Shown here: piece by piece, positions 8,497 to 17,132 of the stretch
How positions within the stretch are numbered: position 1 is the stretch's first letter
Layout of the letters: every line of letters starts with the position of its first letter
Origin: JBNKFV01 sp050289485
Lineage (GTDB): Bacteria > Pseudomonadota > Gammaproteobacteria > Pseudomonadales > Cellvibrionaceae
Direction: 5' to 3'
DNA: 64,000 nt
NCBI GenBank assembly: GCA_050289485.1
Contig: JBNKFV010000023.1
Coordinates: forward strand, 1-64,000
Notes under the pieces: model-generated
Told to the model about the DNA's origin: nothing
Databases searched by the model: none
Seen by the model: only the letters and a program-made list of their open reading frames with translations
Program-made: the position numbers and the translations under genes

Positions 8497-9183
8497 TTAA
8501 GGCGTTAAGTATCTTGGCAGCAGGCGGTTTAGTATTTCTGCGATATAACTCAGAAACAATGTGCCCATACTCGATTTGTAATAATTGGGGTCGCAGTTGG
8601 CAATGGCAAGCAAACCAAAGTGTTGGCCGTGAATTAATGGCGCGGCGGCGGCAGAACCAATACTGGGCGTATCTTTTTCAAATAGAAATTCGAGCTCGTG
8701 TTTTGGCAGGTGGCCGCACATGGCCCGTGTGGTTTTGGCCAATGTTGGCAGCTTGGTGCGGGCGTCGTCGAAGGTAATGATTTTGCCAGAGCCTGCCTGT
8801 AATGTCGCAGGATCGCCAAACAGAACCAAACGGGTAAAGTGAATTTTATATTCGTTGGCGAAGCTGTACATGAGGGCATCCACCAAATCGCCAAGATCTT
8901 GCGCTTCGAGCAGTGCCAGCGTGAGGCGTTTAGTTTTTTCAAACAGTTTGTCGTTATCGCGGGCGTTATCGAGCAGGCTGCTGAGGCGGTGGCGCATGTC
9001 CATGTTGCGTTCCCGTAATACCGATACCTGGCGCTCGATCAGTGAAATGGCCGAGCCGGATTCGTGAGGCAACTCGAGTTCAGTTAGCAGGTTGGGGTGC
9101 TGAACAAAAAACTCCGGGTGCTCACGCAAAAAGTCGACAATGTCGCTATCGCTAAGGGTATCGGTATTGCTGGTTTCGCTCAT
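8497..9183 (-). CDS. DUF484 family GAF-like protein
   Basis: 228 residues. The N-terminus has the family pattern DIVDFLREHPEFFVQHPNLLTEL, then a coiled-coil stretch around residues 45-85, then a GAF-like domain ending LLAIANCDPNYYKSSMGTLF. The function of this widespread proteobacterial family is unknown. Its ATG overlaps the dapF stop by 4 nt (ATGA), so it is translationally coupled as the last gene of lptM-lysA-dapF-DUF484. In many gammaproteobacteria xerC follows; here a convergent antiporter gene occupies that place. Confidence 0.92.
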   Translation of the reverse strand: MSETSNTDTLSDSDIVDFLREHPEFFVQHPNLLTELELPHESGSAISLIERQVSVLRERNMDMRHRLSSLLDNARDNDKLFEKTKRLTLALLEAQDLGDLVDALMYSFANEYKIHFTRLVLFGDPATLQAGSGKIITFDDARTKLPTLAKTTRAMCGHLPKHELEFLFEKDTPSIGSAAAAPLIHGQHFGLLAIANCDPNYYKSSMGTLFLSYIAEILNRLLPRYLTP

Positions 9184-10010
9184 ATGGTTATTTGTCCCTG
9201 AAATACAGTCACGGCGGGGCCTGTCATCATGACCGGTGCGTTTTCGCCAGCCCAGTGAATTTCGAGTTTGCCGCCCGGCAGTTCCACTTCAACGGTTGAG
9301 TCTAACAGGTTGCGTAAGCGACCTGCCACCACTGCTGCACAGGCACCGGTGCCGCAAGCCAGTGTTTCACCGGCACCGCGCTCATAGACGCGCAGTTTCA
9401 CCTGGGTGCGTGAAATCACCTGCATAAAACCAACGTTAACACGAGCCGGAAAGCGTGTATGCTTTTCAATCGCCGGGCCTAGTGTTTCGACAGGTGCGGT
9501 TTGTACGTCGTCAACCACCATGACAGCGTGGGGGTTACCCATCGACACTGCGCTGATATCGTAGTCGTTGCCATTAACCGCGAGCGGATACGTAATACGC
9601 AGGGCATCGGCGGTAAATGGGATGTCGGCCGGCTGTAACCGCGGTGCGCCCATGTCGACCGTTACGTGGTCTTTGTCTACCACTTTCAGTAACAGATTGC
9701 CGCCTTTGGTTTCCACGGCAATTTCTTTTTTACCGGTGAGTCGGCGGTCGCGTACAAACTTGGCAAAGCAGCGCGCGCCGTTGCCGCAGTTTTCCACTTC
9801 GGAGCCATCCGCATTGAAAATACGGTAACGAAAATCCATCTCCGGGCTTTGGGGAATTTCTACCAGTAACACTTGATCACAGCCTACGCCAAAACGCCGG
9901 TCAGACAGCGCCCTGATTTTTGCGCTGTTGAGTTTGACGCGTTGGCTGATGCCATCGATAACAACAAAGTCGTTACCTAAGCCGTGCATTTTGGTAAAGC
10001 GAAGTCGCAT
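9180..10010 (-). CDS. dapF: Diaminopimelate epimerase
   Basis: 276 residues, the normal length. It interconverts LL- and meso-diaminopimelate for lysine and peptidoglycan synthesis. The N-terminal FTKMHGLGNDFVVID and both catalytic cysteine segments are present: NCGNGARC in the N-terminal half and ETLACGTGACA in the C-terminal half. It lies 34 bp downstream of lysA in the same operon and overlaps the DUF484 gene. Confidence 0.97.
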   Translation of the reverse strand: MRLRFTKMHGLGNDFVVIDGISQRVKLNSAKIRALSDRRFGVGCDQVLLVEIPQSPEMDFRYRIFNADGSEVENCGNGARCFAKFVRDRRLTGKKEIAVETKGGNLLLKVVDKDHVTVDMGAPRLQPADIPFTADALRITYPLAVNGNDYDISAVSMGNPHAVMVVDDVQTAPVETLGPAIEKHTRFPARVNVGFMQVISRTQVKLRVYERGAGETLACGTGACAAVVAGRLRNLLDSTVEVELPGGKLEIHWAGENAPVMMTGPAVTVFQGQITI

Positions 10011-10044
10011 TGTGATCTCGTTGGTACGGGTTTAAAAAAATAAT

Positions 10045-11295
10045 TTAGGCCGGGAGCGTGCTTTCGCCACGCACCAGGTCGTCAAAGGTTTCTCGTGCTC
10101 GAATCCTGTAAGCCTTGTCGCCATCGACCATAATTTCGGCCGCGCGGCCGCGGCTGTTGTAGTTGGAGCTCATTGTGAAGCCGTAGGCGCCGCTGCTCAT
10201 CATGGCGAGCAGATCACCGGGTTGCAAATCCAATGCGCGGTCTTTGCCGAGAAAATCACCGGTTTCGCACACGGGGCCAACCAGATCCCAGTGGGTGGTT
10301 GCCGCAGTGGTGGTCTGTGTTACCGGCAAAATATTTTGCCATGCCTGATACAGCGATGGCCGAATATTATCATTCATGGCGGCATCAATAATGGCAAAAT
10401 TTTTGTGCTCGGTGGGTTTCAGGTATTCCACTTTGGTAAGCAGCACACCGGCATTAGCCGCGATAGAGCGGCCTGGTTCAAAAATCAGCGACAGTTTACG
10501 CTCGCCCAGTTTCGTTTTGATAGCGGCAAGGTAGTCGGCAACGGGTGGTGGCGCTTCCTCGTTGTAGGTGACACCGAGGCCGCCGCCCAAATCCAAGTGT
10601 TCAATATTGATGCCTTGTTCTGCCAGTGTATCAACCAGTTGCAGCACGCGATCCAGCGCGTCCAGAAAGGGAGCAAGCTTGGTCAACTGCGAGCCAATGT
10701 GGCAGTCGACACCCACGATATTGAGGCTGTTGTAGCTGGCGGCTTTTGCGTAGGCAGCAGGAGCCGCTTTGATATCGATACCAAATTTGTTTTCTTTCAG
10801 GCCCGTGGAAATATACGGGTGGGTGTTGGCATCCACATCGGGGTTAACCCGCAATGAAATATTAGCCACCATGCCTTTGTCCGCCGCTACCTTGGCCAAG
10901 ATGTCGAGCTCGGCGGTGGATTCTACGTTAAAGCAGTGAACACCTGCGTCGAGTGCGCGAGTCATTTCTTCTGGCGTTTTACCAACGCCGGAAAACACCA
11001 CTTTATGAGGATCACCGCCAGCGAGTAAAACCCGTTCCAGTTCACCGACAGACACAATGTCAAAACCGGCGCCGAGGCGTGCGAGCAGGTTCAACACCGC
11101 AATGTTGGAGTTAGCTTTAACGGCATAGCAGATCATGCCAGGGTGATCACCTAGCGCCTGTTGATAATCTTGAAAGTGGCGGGTAAACGCCGCCCGGCTG
11201 TACACATAAGTCGGTGTACCATATTGCGCGGCGATATCGCTCAGCGTAACGCCTTCGGCACAAAGCTGGCCATGTTGGTAAGCAAAATCTGTCAT
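10045..11295 (-). CDS. lysA: Diaminopimelate decarboxylase
   Basis: About 416 residues, a fold-type III PLP enzyme that decarboxylates meso-diaminopimelate to L-lysine. The PLP lysine is in ICYAVKANSN. HIGSQ, the glycine-rich LDLGGGLGV, EPGRSI and CETGDFLG are all present. The ATG at 11295 (giving MTDFAYQHG) is preferred over an upstream TTG. It sits 39 bp after lptM, a conserved gammaproteobacterial order. Confidence 0.97.
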   Translation of the reverse strand: MTDFAYQHGQLCAEGVTLSDIAAQYGTPTYVYSRAAFTRHFQDYQQALGDHPGMICYAVKANSNIAVLNLLARLGAGFDIVSVGELERVLLAGGDPHKVVFSGVGKTPEEMTRALDAGVHCFNVESTAELDILAKVAADKGMVANISLRVNPDVDANTHPYISTGLKENKFGIDIKAAPAAYAKAASYNSLNIVGVDCHIGSQLTKLAPFLDALDRVLQLVDTLAEQGINIEHLDLGGGLGVTYNEEAPPPVADYLAAIKTKLGERKLSLIFEPGRSIAANAGVLLTKVEYLKPTEHKNFAIIDAAMNDNIRPSLYQAWQNILPVTQTTTAATTHWDLVGPVCETGDFLGKDRALDLQPGDLLAMMSSGAYGFTMSSNYNSRGRAAEIMVDGDKAYRIRARETFDDLVRGESTLPA

Positions 11296-11334
11296 GGGTG
11301 TTCGCAGTCTCAAATTCGGTCGATCGACAAACCC

Positions 11335-11487
11335 TTATTGGGCTTGTTGTTCTTGTGTTGGTTGTTCCGGTTGCGGCAGATAGAGAGGGCCTTTTTGCCC
11401 ACAGGCCGTCAGGGTAAGCAACGCAACAAGGATTACCAGGCTGCATTTGGCTAGTAGGTGACGTGTGGTGTACGGGTGTCTGGACAT
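11335..11487 (-). CDS. lptM: LptM/YifL-type small lipoprotein
   Basis: A 50-residue lipoprotein: a short positive N-terminus, a hydrophobic stretch (LVILVALLTLTAC) and a lipobox cysteine at residue 29. GQKGPLYLPQP follows, the hallmark of LptM (YifL). In E. coli this protein assists maturation of the LptDE lipopolysaccharide translocon at the outer membrane. The start MSRHPYTTRH is chosen to give a proper signal peptide. It is directly upstream of lysA and divergent from cyaY, the standard arrangement. Confidence 0.92.
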   Translation of the reverse strand: MSRHPYTTRHLLAKCSLVILVALLTLTACGQKGPLYLPQPEQPTQEQQAQ

Positions 11488-11643
11488 AATTACTGGGTTA
11501 CGGCAGCCGGTTAATGAAAGTTCGCTAGTATAGCGATTGCGAGGTGGGGCGTCAGCTATTGTCGCCAGCGGCTGGACGCTACAGGCCGATACTTGGGATA
11601 ATCCCCGCCTTTGATGCCTGCGAATTGATGTGAGAGTTGAGCC

Positions 11644-11976
11644 ATGAATGATGCACAGTTTGATGAACGCGCCGAAACCTTGTTTGCTGCGATAGAAGAT
11701 GCCATCGATGAAGGGGCCTGGGCGCTTGATTATGAAAGCGGTGCCGTCTTCACCATTGACTGTGAAGATACCGGTACGCAGGTGATTGTGTCGCGGCAAC
11801 GGCCCATGCATCAGATCTGGGTGGCCGCCAAGTCGGGCGGGTTTCATCTGGGCTGGGAAGATGGCGACTGGGTGTGTACCACCACCAAAGAAACTATCAC
11901 GGCGTTGTTGTCACGTGTTTGCACGGAGCAGTCTGCCGCGCCGGTTGAATTTGATTTGGGCGATCTGGACGCTTAA
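11644..11976 (+). CDS. cyaY: Iron donor protein CyaY (frataxin homologue)
   Basis: 110 residues, typical length. The acidic N-terminal helix (FDERAETLFAAIEDAIDE) is followed by a beta-sheet with QIWVAAKSGGFHLGW, the most conserved part of the frataxin fold. It binds iron and modulates Fe-S cluster assembly on IscS/IscU. It is divergent from lptM-lysA and ends 8 bp from the convergent cyaA stop, as in many gammaproteobacteria. Confidence 0.95.
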   Translation: MNDAQFDERAETLFAAIEDAIDEGAWALDYESGAVFTIDCEDTGTQVIVSRQRPMHQIWVAAKSGGFHLGWEDGDWVCTTTKETITALLSRVCTEQSAAPVEFDLGDLDA

Positions 11977-11984
11977 CCGCCAGG

Positions 11985-14867
11985 CTAACCGGCGGCGCGT
12001 TCTTGATCGAGTATGTCAGTCATGGCCTGATTCAGGCGCTGCTCAAGCTGCAGTTTTAATTGCAGATACTGGCTGGTTTGCCAGGGCTGGTGGTCGTTGG
12101 TGGCGTCTTGCAAAGGGCTTATATCCACCGCACTGATATGGCAGGGGTAAGCCTCGCGGTTGGCGCGGCGGTCGAGAATCGAGGCCGCCACCTCATGAAA
12201 CACCTTGGCCCCTAATTCTGCTTGGTCGAAGTGTTTGCCATCGTTGTCGAAGCGGTACATCCATTCCTGCTGTGGGCCCAGCCCCACCTGCACACTGATA
12301 GTAAAAATACTCAGCTGTTCCAGTTCGGTGGTGACAATGCGTTTGTCCACTTCCCACTGGTTGGCGTGATTGCGCGACATGGCAAAAAACTCTACCGGGT
12401 ACACGCTCGCGCTGGACTTCTCTTCTGGCTTGATCACATTGCAGGTGTTGAGTACATGGCGAATAAACTGATGCAGGGGGCGCAGCAGCAGCTTGGGTGA
12501 AACATAGGGCTGTTGATATACCGTGAGTGTGTTGCGTTCGTCGATCACAAACAGCTCAGCGATTTTGTCGTGCACGTAGTAAAGTACATTGATGGTGCGG
12601 TTGCGTGTGTATAGGGCTAGCAAACTGAGGGGATGGTGTATCAGGCTATCCTCATCCACGAACAGGGCTCGGTGTTCCCGCGTGGGCTTGCTCATGTAAT
12701 GAACAATGTCTTGCGGGTTAGAAAATGTTTCAAAAACCAGTGCACCGTCGCTGATAAAAAACAGATAGTGCTGACCGGCGAGGGTAATCAGAAAGCGATT
12801 GTTAAGGCTGTCGGCACTGTGAAAAAAACAGTTATTGAGCTGGCTGATCAGGCTGCTGACCCGCGCCTCGATGGGTTTGCCATAGTGCTGGTCGAGGCAG
12901 CGGCAGAGTGTTTCGGGCACTCGGGGTTGTTTGGCCAGCAGGCAGCGCTCCACAATATATTGAATCAAGCCGATTACTGCGTTAGCGGATTCGTCGTGGT
13001 GATGGCCTCTGTATCGCAACTGGGTAACGCGCACCTCCTGCCAGGTGCTCTTGTTGATGACTTCAATACTTTGCACCAGGTTGTGATTGTCGCCACTATA
13101 GTTCAACGGATCGGTGCTAGCGGTAATAATGTGTTCGTGAGCACTATGGGTTTTGTTTGCCAGGTTGATCATTACCAGCAGTTTGTCGGTTTTGGCCGGT
13201 TGACTGAAGGTGTTGTGAGCCGGTGCTGGCATGGGCAGCGGCAGCCAATTTTGCAGGGCTACCAAGGCTTGTTTGAGGACCCAGCTTGGCAGCAGGTTTT
13301 CATTTTGTGGGAGCAAACGGGTCTCGCTGGTGGCAATGCCGTTGCAGTAACACCACAGCAGTAATTCCAGCAGCGAGGGTGCACGTTTAAAACTGTAACT
13401 GTCGGCCCATTGCTCACTGTCATTGGGCAGGGCATTCACCTGCCAGCCGCCTGCGCCGCTGGTGCTTTTGGCAAACAGTAATTGCGGCTCGCTCATGTCA
13501 CCGGAAATATTCAGGTTAATCCAGTCAACCTTGCCAGTTTCGCGGCCAAACGTGGTTTTGAGTTTGCGCCCCAGGATGTTCAGTTCGCGGGTGTTAATCG
13601 CCAGTCCATCGGCATGCGCCTTGGCAAAGGTGATCAGGCTGCGGTAGCTGGCCGTCAGCTCTTTCACCAGTTGCTGATATTCTGTGACGACTTGTTGCAC
13701 TTTCCAGTGGTTCTGGCGGTCGAGGTGCTCAAGCTCGCGGCGGGTCCAGCCCCAGCTTTCCACCATCTCTTCCAGCAAGGTACGTTGCCAGCTCTTGGTA
13801 TGCGAGGTCAGGGGTTTGGTCAGGCGTTTGTTGACCTTGATATAAAAGCAGCGGCGTACCAGGTCGAGCCGATCCAGCGCTCGCTGGTTTTGCAAGTAAG
13901 CCTCCAGCCGCCGGTAAATCATTACGTAGCCGTCGAGCTGCTCCGTGCGCAGGTCGCCCTGGTAAATACTGCGTTTAAAGTCCAAACACAACGGTACCAT
14001 GCGCGTATAGTCGGCGGTGTAGCATTCCAGTACCAGCAGTTTCAGTACGGATTTATGGGGTGATTCAATGGCCTTATAGAGTTGCCAGATACTGGCGCCT
14101 ATGAATTCTTCGCTGGGAATACGCGCCACATGGCCGAAATCCAGTATATGATCGCGGTTGAGAAAGCGTTTGTTGAGCAAAGTGTTGGCATAGGCTTGAT
14201 ACTCGTGCTCGCATTCGGCGGGTACATACCACCATAGCGGGTGCCGGCCCGCCAGCCAGATGGCGGTGCGGTAAAACTCGTCGAGCAGCAGGTAGTGTTG
14301 GGCACTGCCGCTGGACTCTTTATCGAGATGGGTGCGCTGGCCGGTGCGAAAGGCATCGCAATCCATTAAAAAGAAGTGAACCTCCAGCCCCTGGTCCAGG
14401 GCCCAGCGTGAAATCTGTTTGGCCTTGTGCTGCAGCATATCGAGATTATCGGTGCTAATACCCGGCCGGTGGCAGAGCCAGCAGTCGAGGTCGCTGCGCT
14501 CGCTGTGCGCTACGGTGCCGACGCTGCCCATGATAAACAGTGAATAAATATCAGCAGTTTGTTGTTTGTTGCTGTGATAACGAAAGCTGCGCGCTAAATG
14601 TTGGGCGTTCTGCAAACATTGTTTGTCGGGCTCGAAGTGTGAAATGCGTGCTGGTGTTTTGTGCGAGATATACCCCGGCAGCGAGGGGTGGTTGGTATGA
14701 AACAACAGTGGCAATAAATCGAGAATCAGCTGGTGGCGCTTGCTCAGCGCATTGCGGGTGCGGGTGAGTCGCTGCTCATTGACCTGTAAAAACCGTGATT
14801 TGAGGTCTTTTAATACTTTGCGGTCCAAGCCGTCATTGATGGCTTGTGTGTCAATGGCTTTGTTCAT
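11985..14867 (-). CDS. cyaA: Class I adenylate cyclase
   Basis: About 960 residues from the ATG at 14867 (MNKAIDTQAI). An upstream in-frame extension lacks family character. The N-terminal catalytic domain has the nucleotidyltransferase motif MGSVGTVAHSERSDLDCW at residues 113-130, with the metal-binding SDLD. The long C-terminal part is the regulatory domain of enterobacterial-type CyaA. The enzyme makes cAMP for CRP-dependent regulation in the cytosol. It is convergent with cyaY. Its 5' flank carries a 223-bp inverted-repeat element that may separate it from its original promoter. Confidence 0.95.
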   Translation of the reverse strand: MNKAIDTQAINDGLDRKVLKDLKSRFLQVNEQRLTRTRNALSKRHQLILDLLPLLFHTNHPSLPGYISHKTPARISHFEPDKQCLQNAQHLARSFRYHSNKQQTADIYSLFIMGSVGTVAHSERSDLDCWLCHRPGISTDNLDMLQHKAKQISRWALDQGLEVHFFLMDCDAFRTGQRTHLDKESSGSAQHYLLLDEFYRTAIWLAGRHPLWWYVPAECEHEYQAYANTLLNKRFLNRDHILDFGHVARIPSEEFIGASIWQLYKAIESPHKSVLKLLVLECYTADYTRMVPLCLDFKRSIYQGDLRTEQLDGYVMIYRRLEAYLQNQRALDRLDLVRRCFYIKVNKRLTKPLTSHTKSWQRTLLEEMVESWGWTRRELEHLDRQNHWKVQQVVTEYQQLVKELTASYRSLITFAKAHADGLAINTRELNILGRKLKTTFGRETGKVDWINLNISGDMSEPQLLFAKSTSGAGGWQVNALPNDSEQWADSYSFKRAPSLLELLLWCYCNGIATSETRLLPQNENLLPSWVLKQALVALQNWLPLPMPAPAHNTFSQPAKTDKLLVMINLANKTHSAHEHIITASTDPLNYSGDNHNLVQSIEVINKSTWQEVRVTQLRYRGHHHDESANAVIGLIQYIVERCLLAKQPRVPETLCRCLDQHYGKPIEARVSSLISQLNNCFFHSADSLNNRFLITLAGQHYLFFISDGALVFETFSNPQDIVHYMSKPTREHRALFVDEDSLIHHPLSLLALYTRNRTINVLYYVHDKIAELFVIDERNTLTVYQQPYVSPKLLLRPLHQFIRHVLNTCNVIKPEEKSSASVYPVEFFAMSRNHANQWEVDKRIVTTELEQLSIFTISVQVGLGPQQEWMYRFDNDGKHFDQAELGAKVFHEVAASILDRRANREAYPCHISAVDISPLQDATNDHQPWQTSQYLQLKLQLEQRLNQAMTDILDQERAAG

Positions 14868-14930
14868 TACGTGAGTATAGGGCCGGTATAAGTAAATGTT
14901 AAGGACGGCAAAATGGTTCCAGCCCCTTGG

Positions 14931-15153
14931 GTTGTGGCTAAAAAGCCGCCACTCTGCGTTGCTCGTACCCAAAGCACTCGCGATGCTCGTGGGGCAGGCT
15001 CTCGTTCATTTGGAATAACCCCCAAAACGCCGGGAGCGTTTTTGCGCGTAAGCCCCGAAGGGGTGAAGCATAGGGATAGGCTGAACAAACCTCTCTCCTC
15101 AGGCCTCGCCTAAAGCGCCTACTGTTGGAAATTGGCGGCTTTTTAGCCACAAC
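14931..15153. repeat. MITE-like element with perfect 20-bp terminal inverted repeats
   Basis: gttgtggctaaaaagccgcc (14931-14950) and its exact reverse complement (15134-15153) bound 223 bp with no convincing gene. The element fills most of the gap between cyaA and the upstream hybrid kinase gene. Size, perfect terminal repeats and lack of coding capacity suggest a non-autonomous miniature element or a species-specific dispersed repeat. No clear target-site duplication was recognised. Confidence 0.65.
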
Positions 15154-15182
15154 AGACTCATCCAAATTAGCGTTAACAGGCC

Positions 15183-16931
15183 CTAGAGTTCTTTAGCGGC
15201 TTCATCGGGCACAAACTTTAGCAGGGTTTTGTAGAGCAGATCCGGATTCACTGGTTTGGTGAGGTAGTCGTTCATACCCGCTTGCAGACAGCGCTCACGG
15301 TCTTCCTCCAATACGTGTGCAGTCATGGCGATAATAGGCAGGTGGTTATACTCGGCCATGCGACGTATGGTTTGTGTGGCCTCGTAGCCGTCCATCACTG
15401 GCATATCCATATCCATCAGCACGGCATCGAACGTTGTGTGTTGCGCTAGCAGGATAATGGCTTCCGCGCCATGGTTGGCAATGGTCACTCTGGCACCTTT
15501 GCGTGTTAGCAGGCCGTCGGCAATTTTCTGGTTCACCGGATTATCTTCAACCACCAGAATATGAGTTTGCGCCAGGCGCTGGTAGTCGGGTTCACCTCCT
15601 GCGTCGGGGCTGCTTAGCAATTCGTAGCCAAAGGTGTCGGCAATGGTATCGAACAGACTCGAATAGGTTATCGGCTTGTGAATATACCCGTCGACGTAGT
15701 CGGGGTGTTTCAAACCAAAAATTTCTTCGCGGTTGTGGGCCGATGTCAGCACAATTTTGGGTTTTATCGGCAATTTACCGCTACTTTTGATCAACTTACT
15801 GGCCATCAGCCCGTTGATGGAAGGCATGCGGTAATCCATCAATACCAGTCGAAACGGAGCGTTGGTGTCGGCTTGGTCGATCAGTCGGCGGATCGCATCG
15901 TTGGCGTTGGATACACACTCTGTGCGTAGTTTCAGGTGGCCGCATAGCTCGTTCACGATATAACTGGCAATGGGATTATCGTCCACAATCAAGGTGTGCA
16001 GGTCGGCAAAGCATTCGGGGTTTTCCTTGAGTCGCTGGGGGCTTTGCAGCCCGCGCTCGGTCACAATGCTGAACTGCACCGTAGTGCCTTTGTCGGGCAC
16101 GCTTTGTATGTGTATCTGGCCAGACATACGTTCGATCAGCTGTTTGCAGATGGCCAGGCCCAGGCCGGTGCCGGGGTATTGGCGTTTATTGCTTTCGTCT
16201 TGCTGGCTGAATGCGTCGAACAGCCGTGTCTGAAATGCGGGTTCAATACCTGAGCCGGTGTCCGTAATTTCAAACTGCAAAGCGACCTTGTTATCGTCTT
16301 CGTCTATTGGGTGTTGCAGGCCAATATTGACCCGAACATGCCCGCTTTGAGTAAATTTAATCGCGTTATCGATCAGGTGTATGAGTACTTGCTTCAGGCG
16401 GCTGGCATCACCTCGAAGTGACAGCGGTACGGCCTGGGCAAAGTGGTAATGGATGTCCAGCCCTTTGGCTTCGGCCGCAGGCTGCATTTGGTTGGCAACC
16501 GATTTCATCACCAGGTCGAGATTAAAGTAGTCGTTGCTTAGGGTCAGGTCGTTACTGCTCAGGCGCGAAAAATCGAGAATGTCGTCGACCGAGCCCAAAA
16601 GGGTTTGACTGGCCTCTTCAATATCACGAAGACACTGGGTCTGCTGAGGGGTTAATGGTGTGTCGCGCAGCAGATACGCCATGCCGGTAATGGCATTGAT
16701 GGGGGTGCGAAGTTCGTGGCTGATACGGCTCAGAAACTGGCTGCGGGCCAGGGCGTAGTCGTTGAGTTGCTGGGTAGCTCTATGGGTTTGCTGTTCAAGC
16801 GCGTTTTCAAGCTCAGCAACCCTAGACTGCAATGCCTGAATCTGTTCGTCTTTGTCTTGTGGTTGGCTGGCCGGTTGAGGAACGGGGGCAGGCTTGTCAG
16901 ACATGTGGTGTTTTGAACTATCCTTGGGCAT
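15183..16931 (-). CDS. Soluble hybrid histidine kinase with two receiver domains
   Basis: 582 residues with no membrane segment or recognisable sensor domain. A coiled coil (about residues 25-65) leads into HisKA with the phospho-histidine H72 in SRISHELRTPINA. HATPase_c follows (N box LIDNAIKFTQSG, G boxes DTGSGI and GTGLGLA). Receiver 1 has D366 in VLMDYRMPS, and receiver 2 has D507 in VLMDMDMPV with DYLTKPV. An HPt domain is absent, so the phosphate probably passes to a separate HPt protein. Input may come from a partner protein through the coiled coil. The start is uncertain; MSDKPAPV, 9 codons later, is an alternative. Confidence 0.9.
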   Translation of the reverse strand: MPKDSSKHHMSDKPAPVPQPASQPQDKDEQIQALQSRVAELENALEQQTHRATQQLNDYALARSQFLSRISHELRTPINAITGMAYLLRDTPLTPQQTQCLRDIEEASQTLLGSVDDILDFSRLSSNDLTLSNDYFNLDLVMKSVANQMQPAAEAKGLDIHYHFAQAVPLSLRGDASRLKQVLIHLIDNAIKFTQSGHVRVNIGLQHPIDEDDNKVALQFEITDTGSGIEPAFQTRLFDAFSQQDESNKRQYPGTGLGLAICKQLIERMSGQIHIQSVPDKGTTVQFSIVTERGLQSPQRLKENPECFADLHTLIVDDNPIASYIVNELCGHLKLRTECVSNANDAIRRLIDQADTNAPFRLVLMDYRMPSINGLMASKLIKSSGKLPIKPKIVLTSAHNREEIFGLKHPDYVDGYIHKPITYSSLFDTIADTFGYELLSSPDAGGEPDYQRLAQTHILVVEDNPVNQKIADGLLTRKGARVTIANHGAEAIILLAQHTTFDAVLMDMDMPVMDGYEATQTIRRMAEYNHLPIIAMTAHVLEEDRERCLQAGMNDYLTKPVNPDLLYKTLLKFVPDEAAKEL

Positions 16932-17084
16932 AGGTCACTGAGCCAGCAATTAAACTGTGTCTTAGGGTGGGCATTCCATGTTCGCCAACGCACACCTGAT
17001 TCTGCCAGCTACAGGGTATTGTCGCGCGGAGAGAGCCATAGCATATAAGTTTAGTTGCAGATGCCGGTGGCGCAATTATTCGAT

Positions 17085-17118
17085 AGAAAAATCGGCGCGA
17101 CACACCGGAGTGTGTCGC
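17085..17118 (-). terminator. Rho-independent terminator of argH
   Basis: A 9-bp perfect stem (gcgacacac at 17097-17105, gtgtgtcgc at 17110-17118) has a 4-nt loop (cgga). On the minus strand it is followed by cgatttttc. It lies 14 bp beyond the argH stop. Confidence 0.85.
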
Positions 17119-17132
17119 ATAATTCCACATAT

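Noticed and set aside
10222..10857. 211-codon plus-strand frame inside lysA
   Set aside because: It is an antisense shadow of a clearly coding gene.
12633..13364. 243-codon frame on the plus strand inside cyaA
   Set aside because: It is the antisense shadow of the well-conserved adenylate cyclase gene.
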